From NCBI GenBank assembly GCA_003280575.1, contig QCEN01000011.1, forward strand, positions 1 through 56,892: a stretch of DNA of 56,892 nt, written 5' to 3'. This DNA comes from Prochlorococcus sp. AG-355-P07. Its GTDB lineage: Bacteria; Cyanobacteriota; Cyanobacteriia; PCC-6307; Cyanobiaceae. A program made the position numbers and the translations under genes. The notes beneath the pieces are model-generated. The model was not told where the DNA came from and searched no databases. It saw only the letters and a list, made by a program, of their open reading frames with translations. Of the stretch, positions 29,129 to 38,113 are shown in pieces (position 1 is the stretch's first letter; each line of letters starts with the position of its first letter).

Positions 29129-29663
29129 CTAAATTCCTTATCTCTGAAGTATGGGACGTCTGTATAACTGAATTATTTCCAAGATTTCTAATAGTAGAAA
29201 ATCTGGATCTTACATGAGTAGATAAAAAGGAAATTCTTTCTTCAGAAACTGTTGATTTATAAATAGTTTTAATGTGTAAATTATTTTGTTCATCAACAAA
29301 ATAATTGGATGATGAAATAAAGGATTCTGCATAACCTTTATTTCTTAAAACAATTCCTGAATTTTCATTTTTCGGTAAAAAAATCAGAACAGTTTCGTCT
29401 CCCTCACTGATATCATCATTGTCCCAATCACTAATAGCTTGCCAGTTTATAGAAATGGCTATGCTCTCCAGGTTTAAACTAAATTTATAATTTTTAAAAA
29501 TTTCAACGACTTTATTATTTTTTTTGTTGATATGTTTTATGTATATTTTACTAGTTGAGTTTTCAAATTCCTGAAAAGCTAAAGTGTGAGTACTTCTAAT
29601 GGATTTCCACTCTCCTATACTTTTATCAATGAATTGATTAATTATTGTTAGATTCTTCGTCAA
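29112..29663 (-). CDS. cpeS: CpeS/CpcS-type phycobilin lyase
   Basis: This 183-residue protein belongs to the S-type bilin lyase family, a lipocalin-like beta-barrel that attaches bilins to cysteine 82 of phycobiliprotein beta chains. The N-terminal [19 protein letters not shown] matches the family SxGxWxSxRTxH signature (near 13-27). Retention of only this lyase matches retention of only the Cys82-type site in the neighbouring phycoerythrin gene. The start appears to be TTG at 29663. The gene overlaps a 59-residue gene upstream by 26 bases and convergent cpeB by 17. Confidence 0.88.
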   Translation of the reverse strand: MTKNLTIINQFIDKSIGEWKSIRSTHTLAFQEFENSTSKIYIKHINKKNNKVVEIFKNYKFSLNLESIAISINWQAISDWDNDDISEGDETVLIFLPKNENSGIVLRNKGYAESFISSSNYFVDEQNNLHIKTIYKSTVSEERISFLSTHVRSRFSTIRNLGNNSVIQTSHTSEIRNLANLKD

Positions 29664-29817
29664 GTTTATCTTCTACGGAATGATTTTCTGCTTTTTGAAT
29701 CATTCTTACCATTGAATCCACCATTAATCTCTTTGCAGAAGTTACTTTTAATCCAGAGGGAGTAGTTGATATTTGTTCTCCAGGGCGATCATATGAAGTT
29801 GGTCTAAATGGAGTCAT
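29638..29817 (-). CDS. 59-residue conserved-looking protein upstream of cpeS
   Basis: An ATG at 29815-29817 opens a 60-codon frame ending in TAA at 29638-29640, overlapping the start of cpeS by 26 bases in another frame. The peptide begins [20 protein letters not shown], continues [20 protein letters not shown] and ends in an acidic Glu/Asp/Asn tail. Composition (Arg, Pro, Met, balanced codons) looks like real coding sequence rather than AT-rich noise, and the overlap suggests coupled translation with the lyase. No domain is recognised. Its position ties it to the phycoerythrin locus. It is too small for many gene-finding cut-offs. Confidence 0.7.
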   Translation of the reverse strand: MTPFRPTSYDRPGEQISTTPSGLKVTSAKRLMVDSMVRMIQKAENHSVEDKLDEESNNN

Positions 29818-29931
29818 CTAATAACTTTAAAAATTAATCGATTTCTATTCTTGCATGCATAATTATTTATATAGTTATTGTTTGCGAAAATGTCATATTT
29901 TTTTTTGATTACAAAATTATCATATGTTTTG

Positions 29932-30567
29932 TTATTTAGGCATTTTATTTTTTGCCAATCCTGAAAGAGTAGCCAAAGCAAACATTCCCAATAGAGCAAT
30001 TCCAAGAAATAATCCTGCTCCCTGGCTAACTCCAGCTCCAACTGCTACAAGTATAGAGTCGCTGATTAGAAGACTAATTAATAATGCTGGTGTAAATACT
30101 TTCCAGCGAGTTCCTCCAATACCAATTGCGTAGCTTAGAAAATCAAAAAGGCCAGTCATTAGTAAACCAGTCATAAGAAAGAAATTTTCCTCTAGTTGGT
30201 TCTGATTAAAACTTTCAATCTTATTCATTGCTTTAGGTCCTACTAAATTACGTACAGGAACCCGACCATAGTTTCTTGCAATAAAGAAAGCAGCTTGGCA
30301 AAAAACGATATCAGAAAAGATTATTGTAATGTAACCTTTTTGAAATCCTAGTAAAGAACCAGCTAGCAGAGAATATGCTGAACTTGGTAGAGCAGGTAAA
30401 ATAATACTTACTCCTCTAAGTATGAATATTCCAAAGGGAGCCCAAATCCCCATACTTTCTATTTTGTTCCGAAGAGGTTCAATCCCATAATTTTGGATTA
30501 AATAAATCAATACAACAAATATTGCAATAAAAAAAACTACTGATAGAAATTTCTGTATCTTATTCAT
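29932..30567 (-). CDS. TVP38/TMEM64-family membrane protein
   Basis: This 211-residue integral membrane protein has hydrophobic segments near 8-26, 44-74, 80-97, 130-150, 155-185 and 187-203. The family signature region (PSSAYSLLAGSLLGFQKGYIT near 60-80 and GTRWKVFTPALLIS near 152) matches the DedA-like SNARE-associated/TVP38 group. Members act in membrane homeostasis and possibly lipid scrambling or proton-coupled transport; the cyanobacterial role is unknown. It is followed, 114 bases on, by the 59-residue gene on the same strand. The ATG at 30567 is the natural start. Confidence 0.8.
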   Translation of the reverse strand: MNKIQKFLSVVFFIAIFVVLIYLIQNYGIEPLRNKIESMGIWAPFGIFILRGVSIILPALPSSAYSLLAGSLLGFQKGYITIIFSDIVFCQAAFFIARNYGRVPVRNLVGPKAMNKIESFNQNQLEENFFLMTGLLMTGLFDFLSYAIGIGGTRWKVFTPALLISLLISDSILVAVGAGVSQGAGLFLGIALLGMFALATLSGLAKNKMPK

Positions 30568-30713
30568 TATTTTTCTAATAAATTTATTGGAAGTAAATTC
30601 TAAATTTTAATATTTGATTCTATCTATAATAGAAATACTAATCAATAAAAATTTTTACAAATTTTTATTTTATATTTCCTCCCATTAAAAGTTTTGAATT
30701 CCATAAGTAAGTT

Positions 30714-31133
30714 ATGATTGAATCTAATAATAAAGTCAATTCAATATTTTTTAGAAATATCTTTTGTTTAGTCCTTTCGATCATTGTTTATTTTAGTATT
30801 TCAATAAAAAAATCATATTCTTTGCCTCATGAATGGGTTGGAGTCCCTAAAAGTGAATATGGAGAACAGTTATGGGATAGGCAAAGTTTAAAAAGGAATG
30901 AAGACGGTTCCGTGAGAGTATTGAGTAAATTTATTCCCAAAACAAAAAGTGAAATTACAAAGGATATTCTTTATACAATGGATATAAATTGTTTTGAAAA
31001 ATCATTCAGAGACGTTGATGTCTCTATAGATGAAATTAATAGTAATTTCAATGATTTCGCTGATTGGCAAGATCCAAATGGAGATGAGCTAATTTTGGGC
31101 GTGATTGGTCAAGTCTGCAGAGTGGAAAACTAA
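30714..31133 (+). CDS. Secreted or membrane-tethered protein, unknown function
   Basis: This 139-residue protein begins with a signal-like hydrophobic segment (residues 12-33, IFCLVLSIIVYFSISI) preceded by a lysine and arginine, and followed by SYSLPHEW, a plausible cleavage area. The mature domain is acidic and contains two cysteines, in DINCFEKSF near 98 and GQVCRVEN at the C-terminus, which could form a disulfide. No family is recognised. It stands alone between a divergent TVP38-type gene and tRNA-Phe. A 13-14 kDa exported protein restricted to marine picocyanobacteria is the likely identity. Confidence 0.7.
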   Translation: MIESNNKVNSIFFRNIFCLVLSIIVYFSISIKKSYSLPHEWVGVPKSEYGEQLWDRQSLKRNEDGSVRVLSKFIPKTKSEITKDILYTMDINCFEKSFRDVDVSIDEINSNFNDFADWQDPNGDELILGVIGQVCRVEN

Positions 31134-31183
31134 CAATTTCAAATTCTAGAAATAAAATAGAAAAATTAAGTTTCTACAATTCT

Positions 31184-31216
31184 GGAAAATATAAAACCCC
31201 TTCATAGAAGAGGTTT
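31184..31216 (-). terminator. Rho-independent terminator after tRNA-Phe
   Basis: Read leftward, a nine-pair stem with one mismatch (AAACCTCTTC ... GAAGGGGTTT, three-base loop, 31194-31216) is followed by TTTTATATTTT. It starts six bases past the tRNA-Phe 3' end, so it probably ends that transcript. The stem shares the AAACCTCTT core with the terminator beside psbT. Confidence 0.6.
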
Positions 31217-31222
31217 AAAAGG

Positions 31223-31295
31223 TGCCAGGACCCAGATTTGAACTGGGGACACGGCGATTTTCAGTCGCCTGCTCTACCAACTGAGCTATCCCGGC
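31223..31295 (-). tRNA. trnF: tRNA-Phe (GAA)
   Basis: The 73-base cloverleaf starts GCCGGGATAGCTCAGTTGG and ends with the acceptor strand CCTGGCA. The anticodon loop ACTGAAAATC gives anticodon GAA. The T loop reads GTTCAAATC. CCA is not encoded. A TATATA -10-like sequence lies a few bases upstream on the minus strand. Confidence 0.97.
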
Positions 31296-31387
31296 TCTAA
31301 CCTATATACTCTAAATTAAGATGTGTAGTTTGTGAAACCCTTTTAATTAAAAAAATTTTATATCTTCATCAAATATCCAAAAAAAAT

Positions 31388-32617
31388 TTATTTTGAGTTA
31401 ATCGCTAACAAGGCAGAACCAAATGAAGTAGTTTTTTTACATGAGACTATTGGTATATTGATAATTTTTTCTCTTATTTTTCTCCACTGAGGGTTTTTTG
31501 AACCTCCACCAATAGTAATAATTTTTTTTGGAAGTGAACCTGTTAGTTCACTTAGCTTTTCCCATCCTTTCAATTCGATCTTAGCTAGCCCCTCGAATAA
31601 TGCATGTAAATAAAGTGAGTCGCTTACTGGCCTTGGACCAAGTATCGGCTCTAAATTAGAATTATTAACGGGAAATCTCTCGCCTTTACAATTAAGAGGC
31701 AAAAGATTTAAAGAAGTGTTTTTCGATGGATTTATTTGTCGACTGAGCTCTTTTATTTCTAAATCAGAAAAGAATTTTGATAGTATACCGCATCCTGCAT
31801 TTGAAGCGCCTCCACAAACCCAATCCCCATTGACTCTATGGATTGTGATTCCTCGTTCTTTTATTGGCTTATCAATAATTTTTTTAACCACAATGGTTGT
31901 TCCTAAAACCGTCAGACCATCTTCTTTCCCTAAATTTGCAGCTATTAAACTTGCATTAGAGTCAGTGGTACCTGAGATCAATACTAATTTCTTGTTCAAT
32001 TCAAATCTTTTTGCTAAATCAGAATTAACTTTTCCAATGATGTTTCCACTTTTTATTATTTCAGGCAAGCATTTTTGCCATGAAGTATTAAGAAAGCTTT
32101 TTGGCCAAGATCCTTTTTTTAGATCCCAACCAAGTTTGAGATTATTGCCTTCTTCTCCATGAGTCCAATCTTTTAAAAACCAGCCGGTTATCCAATCAGA
32201 TTGATGTCTTAAAAGTATATTCGTTCCATATTTATCTACTAGATGCAATGCTTTTGCAAGACTACTGTATGGAGTTCGTAAATGATCTTCTCCAGAAGTT
32301 AACATTTGAAGAGGGATCTTATTTTCATTACATGCTTGGTCATATGGTATTGCTTCCCCCATCGGTTCCCCTTTTAAATTTGACGCTATCAAAGTCCCTG
32401 AGGTGCCAGATATAGCCAATTTATTAAGGTTGCTTTTTATGTCAACAGGTATATTATCTAAGAGTTTTTCACAAGAATTGATCCAAGAATTTGGATTTTT
32501 GAAACTGTATAGATATGGAACTGAATTTGAATATACCAATTCCTTATGAAGATCAATTATGGATATTCTTACACCACTGGTTCCAAAATCTAACCCACCA
32601 TAGAAATTTTCAGGCAT
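31388..32617 (-). CDS. FGGY-family sugar kinase (cyanobacterial D-ribulose/xylulose kinase-like)
   Basis: This 409-residue ATP-dependent sugar kinase has the first phosphate loop LDFGTSGVRISIID near 9-22, a second SGTTDSNASLIAANLG near 216-231 with the catalytic aspartate, and adenosine-site ITIGGGSKNPQWRKI near 366-380. It is shorter than typical bacterial xylulokinases (about 480-500) and resembles the short cyanobacterial and plant-plastid group whose members have been linked to D-ribulose phosphorylation. That substrate is inferred. It follows metK by nine bases on the same strand, so co-transcription is likely, though no pathway link is evident. Confidence 0.82.
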   Translation of the reverse strand: MPENFYGGLDFGTSGVRISIIDLHKELVYSNSVPYLYSFKNPNSWINSCEKLLDNIPVDIKSNLNKLAISGTSGTLIASNLKGEPMGEAIPYDQACNENKIPLQMLTSGEDHLRTPYSSLAKALHLVDKYGTNILLRHQSDWITGWFLKDWTHGEEGNNLKLGWDLKKGSWPKSFLNTSWQKCLPEIIKSGNIIGKVNSDLAKRFELNKKLVLISGTTDSNASLIAANLGKEDGLTVLGTTIVVKKIIDKPIKERGITIHRVNGDWVCGGASNAGCGILSKFFSDLEIKELSRQINPSKNTSLNLLPLNCKGERFPVNNSNLEPILGPRPVSDSLYLHALFEGLAKIELKGWEKLSELTGSLPKKIITIGGGSKNPQWRKIREKIINIPIVSCKKTTSFGSALLAINSK

Positions 32618-32626
32618 AGATTAAAT

Positions 32627-33871
32627 TTACAACAAAAATATTTTAGATGCCTCTACTAATTGGGCTGCTTTTTCTTCAACATTTTCCCAAGGTAGCTCAA
32701 GATCTCTTCTGCCAAAATGTCCGTAGGATGCTGTTTTTCTGAAAAATTTTCCACCCTTTTGTTTTGGTAGATTTCTTAAGTTAAATTCTTTTATTATTGC
32801 TTCAGGTCTTAAATCAAAGTGCTTCTTAATAAGCTCAGTCAAGTTAGCTTGTGAAATAACACCAGTATCAAAAGTTTCAACGAGAATAGAAATAGGCTTT
32901 GCAACTCCAATTGCATAACTTAATTGTACTTCAGCCTTTCTTGCTAATTTTGCTTTAACAATACTTTTAGCTACGTATCGTGCTGCATAAGCAGCTGATC
33001 TATCTACTTTTGTAGGATCTTTGCCAGAAAATGCTCCACCTCCGTGTCTAGCATATCCTCCATAAGTATCAACAATAATTTTTCTGCCAGTAAGGCCTGC
33101 ATCTCCCTGAGGCCCTCCTACGACAAATTTACCTGTGGGATTAACTAGAAATCTTGTTTTGTGAATGTCTGGTTTGATTTCTAAATCTTCAGTGGCAGGA
33201 ATAACAACATTTGTCCATAAATCTTCTTTTATTCTTTGACGAATTTTTTGTTCATTTGTTATTCCATCAATCTCAGGATTATGTTGAGTAGAAATTAAGA
33301 TGGTGTTAATTGAAACTGGCATCCCTTTTTTGTAATCAATGCTTACTTGAGTTTTACCATCAGGGAGGAGATAATTAAGGACTTTTTCATGTCTTACTTT
33401 GGCAAGTTGAATGGCTAATCTATGAGCCAAACTAATTGGTAAAGGCATCAATTCAGGAGTTTCATCGCATGCATATCCAAACATTATTCCTTGATCACCA
33501 GCCCCGGTATTGTTTTCCAAATCATTATTGATATCATCAGCTTCGTTAACTCCTTGAGAAATATCTGGAGATTGCTCGTCAAGTGCTACTAAAACAGCAC
33601 AACTATTTGAGTCAAAGCCCCCCGCTTTATGGTCCTCATATCCAATTTCTTTAATAACATTTCTAACTAGTTTTATATAATCAACTTTTGCTTTTGAAGT
33701 TATTTCTCCAGTTAGTAAACAAAGACCAGTATTTACTACAGTTTCACATGCAACTCTGCTTTCTGGATCTTCTGCCAATAAAGCATCCAAAATAGCATCA
33801 CTTATTTGATCACATATTTTGTCGGGATGGCCTTCAGTTACTGATTCAGAAGTGAAAATGAAATCACTCAT
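32627..33871 (-). CDS. metK: S-adenosylmethionine synthetase
   Basis: This 414-residue enzyme makes S-adenosylmethionine from methionine and ATP. Visible motifs are [20 protein letters not shown] at the N-terminus (ATP and metal site), [15 protein letters not shown] near 121-135, and the signature [19 protein letters not shown] near 277-295. Length is normal. The ATG start at 33871 follows a 134-base spacer after the end of rpsA; that spacer has a 10-bp inverted repeat enclosing a small hairpin and should contain the metK promoter and leader. No known SAM riboswitch consensus was recognised there. Confidence 0.97.
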   Translation of the reverse strand: MSDFIFTSESVTEGHPDKICDQISDAILDALLAEDPESRVACETVVNTGLCLLTGEITSKAKVDYIKLVRNVIKEIGYEDHKAGGFDSNSCAVLVALDEQSPDISQGVNEADDINNDLENNTGAGDQGIMFGYACDETPELMPLPISLAHRLAIQLAKVRHEKVLNYLLPDGKTQVSIDYKKGMPVSINTILISTQHNPEIDGITNEQKIRQRIKEDLWTNVVIPATEDLEIKPDIHKTRFLVNPTGKFVVGGPQGDAGLTGRKIIVDTYGGYARHGGGAFSGKDPTKVDRSAAYAARYVAKSIVKAKLARKAEVQLSYAIGVAKPISILVETFDTGVISQANLTELIKKHFDLRPEAIIKEFNLRNLPKQKGGKFFRKTASYGHFGRRDLELPWENVEEKAAQLVEASKIFLL

Positions 33872-34005
33872 TTAATTATAATTTTGTAATATTGAATATA
33901 ATCCTAAATTAGATTGTGATTACTAATCAATTATTGTAAATTAAATAATATTCAATAGTATAAATAGCCCTGATTTTGAGATATCCCTGCTGAATAAAAG
34001 TAAAT

Positions 34006-35106
34006 TTATATTTTTTCAGGTGAAGCTACGGGTATTTCTTCATTTTCGTCAGTTTGCTCAAATAACATTTGCTTATATTTCGCAGCCATTTCTTCAGCTT
34101 TACTAAAAACTTTTTGAGGATCAGTTAACATATCACCTGGTTCAGGTTCAAGTGCTTTTGTAGATAATGAAATTCTACCTCTTTCTGAATCAAGGTCAAT
34201 TATCATAACTTTCATTTGGTCATTAACATTTAAAACATTATGAGGGGTCTCAATATGTTCATGACTAATCTCAGAAATATGCAATAGACCACTAACACCT
34301 CCAATATCAATAAAAGCTCCATAGGGTTTTATACCTTTAACAGAACCAACAACAACTTCGCCAACTTCAAGTCTATTCATTTTTTTCTCAACTAATGCTC
34401 TCCTGTGACTTAGAACTAATCGGTTTCTTTCCTCATCAACTTCAAGAAATTTCAAAGGTAAGTACTCACCCTCTAGGTCATCTTTAATTTTTCGAGCACT
34501 TATGTGAGAACCTGGGATAAAACCTCTTAAGCCTTCTACTCTAACTAGAGCTCCTCCTCTGTTTGTTGCAAAAACTTCAGAATAAATAGTGGCATCTTCT
34601 TTTTGTAATTGTCTAACTCTTTCCCATGCTCTTTGGTATTCAATTCTTCTGATAGAAAGTGCTAATTGGCCGTCTTCATTTTCTTCACTCATTATGAAAA
34701 ATTCTCTGCTTTCTGAAGGCCGTAAAACTTCATTTAGTCCTTCAACTCTATTTATTGAAACTTCTTGAACGGGCATAAAAGCTGCGGTTTTTGCACCGAT
34801 ATCTATCATGGCCCCTTTGGGTTCTAGGGCAAAAACAGTTCCTTTTACTAGATCGCCGGGCTTGAAGTTATAGTCATATTTTCCTAAAAGTGATGCAAAT
34901 TCTTCTTGTGTGAATCCTGCATTATCAAAGTCCGCATTTGTTCTGCTTGAGGAAGAATCGGCTGAAGGAATATCACTCTTCTCGAACGATAAATCTTCTT
35001 GATTTTGGGACACTGAATCATTATCTAATTCAGATAAATTTTTAATTTCTTTATCTTCAGAAAGTTCTTTTATAGTTTGGGAGGAATTTTCGTTCATTTT
35101 TTGCAT
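34006..35106 (-). CDS. rpsA: 30S ribosomal protein S1 (cyanobacterial type)
   Basis: This 366-residue protein (363 if the second ATG at 35097 is used) has an acidic N-terminal tail of about 60 residues followed by three S1 OB-fold repeats near 76-145, 160-228 and 245-315. Repeat motifs include GDLVKGTVFALEPKGAMIDI, RGFIPGSHIS and VKGIKPYGAFIDIGGVSGLL; key residues are the glycines and the FIDIG segment. Cyanobacterial S1 is shorter than the six-repeat E. coli form. It binds mRNA on the small subunit and aids initiation at leaders without strong ribosome sites, common in this genome. A perfect dyad (35112-35126) lies just five bases before the first ATG. Confidence 0.95.
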   Translation of the reverse strand: MQKMNENSSQTIKELSEDKEIKNLSELDNDSVSQNQEDLSFEKSDIPSADSSSSRTNADFDNAGFTQEEFASLLGKYDYNFKPGDLVKGTVFALEPKGAMIDIGAKTAAFMPVQEVSINRVEGLNEVLRPSESREFFIMSEENEDGQLALSIRRIEYQRAWERVRQLQKEDATIYSEVFATNRGGALVRVEGLRGFIPGSHISARKIKDDLEGEYLPLKFLEVDEERNRLVLSHRRALVEKKMNRLEVGEVVVGSVKGIKPYGAFIDIGGVSGLLHISEISHEHIETPHNVLNVNDQMKVMIIDLDSERGRISLSTKALEPEPGDMLTDPQKVFSKAEEMAAKYKQMLFEQTDENEEIPVASPEKI

Positions 35107-35111
35107 CGCAG

Positions 35112-35126
35112 ACTACCTAAGGTAGT
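35112..35126. promoter_or_regulatory. Perfect dyad next to the rpsA start codon
   Basis: ACTACCT, one central base, then AGGTAGT form a perfect seven-pair dyad. In the rpsA mRNA this would be a small hairpin ending five bases before the ATG, in the space where a ribosome-binding sequence would sit. It is GC-richer than its surroundings, so a chance match is less likely. It could be a DNA operator or an RNA element for translational feedback; neither is shown. Confidence 0.4.
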
Positions 35127-35205
35127 TAGAAAGGAATGCTATTAGCCTGCAAACTAACAGCAAAAACATATGTGTTATGTATTCTACACTTTAGGATGCT
35201 GAATT

Positions 35206-35685
35206 TTATAAAATTGAAGCTAATTGGTTTTTTGAACTTCCTTTGAGGGATTCAAGAGTTGAGATAAAATCTTTAACACCATTAAATTTTCTATAAACTG
35301 AAGCATACCGTATATAAGCGACCTCGTTTTCTTTTCTAAGACTTTTAAGAATTAACTCTCCAATTTGTGATGACTTTATATCTTTATTAGAATCTTGAAT
35401 TATTAGTGATTCAATACCATCAACAAAATTAATAATTGCTTCACTAGTGAAGGTAGTTTTTTCGCAAGCTCTAGATATACCAGTAAATAATTTTTGCTTA
35501 TCAAATAACTCTCTACTCCCGTCTTTTTTAATAACTGATATTGGCATTGTTTCAACTCTTTCATACGTAGTAAATCTAAAACTGCAATTTAAGCATTCTC
35601 TTCTTCTTCGAACACTCTTACCACTATCAGCAGATCTTGATTCCAAAACTCTACTATCTGTATTTTGACAGGTTGGACACTGCAT
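35206..35685 (-). CDS. nrdR: Transcriptional repressor NrdR
   Basis: This 159-residue regulator has the N-terminal zinc ribbon (MQCPTCQ near 1-7 and [16 protein letters not shown] near 27-42, four cysteines) and an ATP-cone domain from about 48 ([18 protein letters not shown]). NrdR represses ribonucleotide reductase genes in response to nucleotide levels. Length matches the family. It precedes rpsA on the same strand with a 99-base spacer and follows the psbB-psbT unit, from which it is separated by a strong terminator. Confidence 0.95.
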   Translation of the reverse strand: MQCPTCQNTDSRVLESRSADSGKSVRRRRECLNCSFRFTTYERVETMPISVIKKDGSRELFDKQKLFTGISRACEKTTFTSEAIINFVDGIESLIIQDSNKDIKSSQIGELILKSLRKENEVAYIRYASVYRKFNGVKDFISTLESLKGSSKNQLASIL

Positions 35686-35745
35686 ATAGTGAAATAAGGT
35701 TAACTATAACTCTAATAGTAGATTAATATCTTGATTATGAAAAGT

Positions 35746-35773
35746 AAAAAACCTCTTGTTAAAGAGGTTTTTT
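35746..35773 (-). terminator. Rho-independent terminator of psbB-psbT
   Basis: A perfect stem AAAAAACCTCTT ... AAGAGGTTTTTT with a four-base loop lies nine bases beyond the psbT stop. In the leftward direction it ends in a T run and then TACTTTT. The arrangement is symmetrical, but the only upstream unit is psbB-psbT. It also insulates nrdR. Confidence 0.85.
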
Positions 35774-35781
35774 AAAAAAGA

Positions 35782-35880
35782 TCATTTTCTATCAAATTTA
35801 GGGGGATCTCTAAAGGCGACAGCAAAGAATAAAGTGACAACTGCGAGAGTTAAGATAAGAACGTAAGCGAAAGCTTCCAT
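35782..35880 (-). CDS. psbT: Photosystem II protein T
   Basis: PsbT is 32 residues: [19 protein letters not shown] is the single membrane helix and the tail [11 protein letters not shown] is standard. It sits at the photosystem II dimer interface near CP43 and CP47 and stabilises the acceptor side. The ATG is at 35878-35880, 23 bases after the psbB stop, on the same strand. The psbB-psbT order is the usual one. A terminator follows. Confidence 0.97.
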   Translation of the reverse strand: MEAFAYVLILTLAVVTLFFAVAFRDPPKFDRK

Positions 35881-35903
35881 AAGATTAATTAATAAAGTTT
35901 AGT

Positions 35904-37427
35904 TTAAACCCTTCCTGGGATTCTTCTTGTGGATTCGTCACCAAGTTTCTTGAATAAACCAAATTCAACTTGGTCCCCAATTTCTGCGTCAATACCAGCA
36001 AAGGAATTCCTGTACAGGGTTCTTGAAGCATGCCACCAATGGCCAAATAAGAATAGCAATCCGAAACATAAATGAGCGTATGTAAACCATGCTCTTGGTG
36101 AGCTTCGGAATACCCCATCAGATTTGTAAGTTTCCCTGTCGAATTTGAATGCTTCTCCAAGCTGAGCTTTTCTTGCTAACCTTTTAACTACTGCAGGATC
36201 AGTAAATGTTTGACCATTTAAATCTCCACCATAGATAGTTGCAGTAATGCCAGTTTGCTCAAATGAATACTTGGCTTCAGCTCTTCTAAATGGAATATCA
36301 GCTCTTACATTACCCTCTTTATCTTCAAGTATGACAGGAAAGTTCTCAAAGAAATTAGGTATTCTTCTAACTTCTAAATCATTTCCTTCCTTGTCTTGGA
36401 AAGTAATGTGACCTTGCCAACCAGTTGGTAAACCATCTCCATTAACTAGAGCTCCTACTCTGAATAATCCTCCTTTAGCGGGACTGTTACCTACATAATC
36501 GTAGAAAGCTAATTTCTCTGGAATAGATGCATATGCTTCTTCTTTAGTTGCGCCATCATCAATAGCAGCTTGAACCCTTCTATTAATTTCTGTTTTGAAA
36601 TAGCCTGAATCCCATTGATATCTGGTAGGACCAAATAATTCTACTGGGGTTGTAGCGGAGCCGTACCACATAGTTCCTGCTACTACAAAAGAAACAAAAA
36701 GCACAGCAGCTAGAGCGCTTGCAAGAACTCCCTCAAGGCTTCCAAGTTTTAAGGCTCTATAAAGTCTTTCTCCAGGTCTATTAGTAATATGAAAAATACC
36801 TCCAATTATACCCATTAGTCCAGCTGCAATATGATTAGCAACTATTCCTCCTGGGTTGAAAGGATTAAATCCATCTACTCCCCATGATGGAGCTACTGGC
36901 TCGACATGACCAGTTAAACCATAGGGATCTGAAACCCATATCCCAACGTTTGCGCAATGAAATGCTCCAAATCCAAAACATGTAAGTCCAGCAAGAAGGA
37001 GATGAATTCCAAAGATTCTTGGTAAATCGAGAGCAGGTTCACCTGTTCTTGAATCTTCCCATAGATCTAAGTCCCAGTATGTCCAGTGCCAGATAGAAGC
37101 GAGCATCAATAGTCCACTGAATACTATGTGTGCAGCTGCAACTCCTTCAAAACTCCAAAAACCAGGATCAACTCCAGTCGCACCAGTAATATCCCATCCA
37201 TTCCAACTGCTTGTGATACCTAGTCTTGCCATGAATGGCATTACGTACATTCCCTGTCTCCACATTGGATTAAGAACAGCATCAGAAGGATCAAAAATGG
37301 CTAATTCGTAAAGAGCCATAGAACCGGCCCAGCCGGCTAATAATGCAGTATGCATAAGATGCACAGCAAGTAGTCGACCTGGGTCATTAATAACTACTGT
37401 GTGAACTCGATACCAAGGCAATCCCAT
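35904..37427 (-). CDS. psbB: Photosystem II chlorophyll-binding protein CP47
   Basis: CP47 is 507 residues, the standard length. It begins [20 protein letters not shown] and has six membrane helices with the histidine pairs that bind chlorophyll (for example [13 protein letters not shown] near 23-35, [19 protein letters not shown] near 100-118, AYTH-type [20 protein letters not shown] near 450-469). The large lumenal loop between helices five and six spans about 255-440. CP47 is an inner antenna of photosystem II. The 222-base divergent spacer to the ferredoxin gene must hold its promoter. Confidence 0.98.
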   Translation of the reverse strand: MGLPWYRVHTVVINDPGRLLAVHLMHTALLAGWAGSMALYELAIFDPSDAVLNPMWRQGMYVMPFMARLGITSSWNGWDITGATGVDPGFWSFEGVAAAHIVFSGLLMLASIWHWTYWDLDLWEDSRTGEPALDLPRIFGIHLLLAGLTCFGFGAFHCANVGIWVSDPYGLTGHVEPVAPSWGVDGFNPFNPGGIVANHIAAGLMGIIGGIFHITNRPGERLYRALKLGSLEGVLASALAAVLFVSFVVAGTMWYGSATTPVELFGPTRYQWDSGYFKTEINRRVQAAIDDGATKEEAYASIPEKLAFYDYVGNSPAKGGLFRVGALVNGDGLPTGWQGHITFQDKEGNDLEVRRIPNFFENFPVILEDKEGNVRADIPFRRAEAKYSFEQTGITATIYGGDLNGQTFTDPAVVKRLARKAQLGEAFKFDRETYKSDGVFRSSPRAWFTYAHLCFGLLFLFGHWWHASRTLYRNSFAGIDAEIGDQVEFGLFKKLGDESTRRIPGRV

Positions 37428-37649
37428 CGGTTAATTTCTAGTAACTATGCTGATTAAACAGCTAAACATCACGATAGTAAGGGTTTTTTTGGCTTTGAGG
37501 GATTTTTGTAAATAAATTTATTTTCTTGCAAAAATTGGCTAAATCCATTTGTATCACTGAAGTTAGGAGAAATTTTTGACTTAAAATTGTTAATATTTTG
37601 GTCACAATTCTCAAAGTAAAACGCCAAAATAAGAAAAATAACAAAAAAA

Positions 37650-38012
37650 ATGGCAACTATTAGATTCATTCGAGAAGGTTTAGATGTTCAATGTAACCCT
37701 GGTGAAAACTTAAGGGAATTAGTAATGAAAGAGAACTTGCAGCTTTATGGATTAAAAGGGATTTTAGGAAATTGTGGTGGAGCAGGGCAGTGTAGTACTT
37801 GTTTTGTTTCGATTGAGGGAGGAAACAAAAATTCTTTAAGCCCTCTTAGCTCTGCTGAAGAAGAAAAACTTAAAAATAGACCCGAAAATTGGAGACTTGC
37901 ATGCCAAACATTAATAAAATCTTCTGCAGTAATACTAACTAAACCACAATCACCCCCATCAAATTTAGAGGAACTAAAAAAGATTAGTGAAAATAAAAAA
38001 TTACCTCGCTAA
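37650..38012 (+). CDS. 2Fe-2S ferredoxin
   Basis: This 120-residue plant-type-like ferredoxin carries the cluster cysteines in GNCGGAGQCSTCFV (C-x5-C-x2-C near 46-55) and a fourth in RLACQTLI near 87. It differs from the photosynthetic PetF, in which the first two cysteines are four residues apart, so it is probably a specialised ferredoxin. A charged tail of about 20 residues follows the domain. It lies between divergent psbB and psbM. Partner enzymes cannot be read from the sequence. Confidence 0.85.
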   Translation: MATIRFIREGLDVQCNPGENLRELVMKENLQLYGLKGILGNCGGAGQCSTCFVSIEGGNKNSLSPLSSAEEEKLKNRPENWRLACQTLIKSSAVILTKPQSPPSNLEELKKISENKKLPR

Positions 38013-38113
38013 TTGTTTAAGACTGTTAATCAGTTGATAAAAATTGTTTATTTTTCCACTTTATTTAAAATTATATGTCTATAGTCATAATACTTAATTG
38101 AACAGTTAACCAA

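Noticed and set aside
33872-34005. A known SAM riboswitch before metK
   Set aside because: The conserved core sequences of SAM-I, SAM-II and SAM-V classes that I know are not visible; only a generic inverted repeat was kept as a low finding.
37495-37585. An 8-bp pairing CAAAAATT/AATTTTTG in the psbB-ferredoxin spacer
   Set aside because: Short and wholly AT-biased apart from one base; such pairs are expected by chance in this composition.
37469-37669. A 66-residue leftward frame with a hydrophobic N-terminus in the psbB-ferredoxin spacer
   Set aside because: The hydrophobic stretch comes from an A-rich run read in reverse, the frame overlaps the divergent ferredoxin start by 20 bases, and the spacer must hold two promoters.
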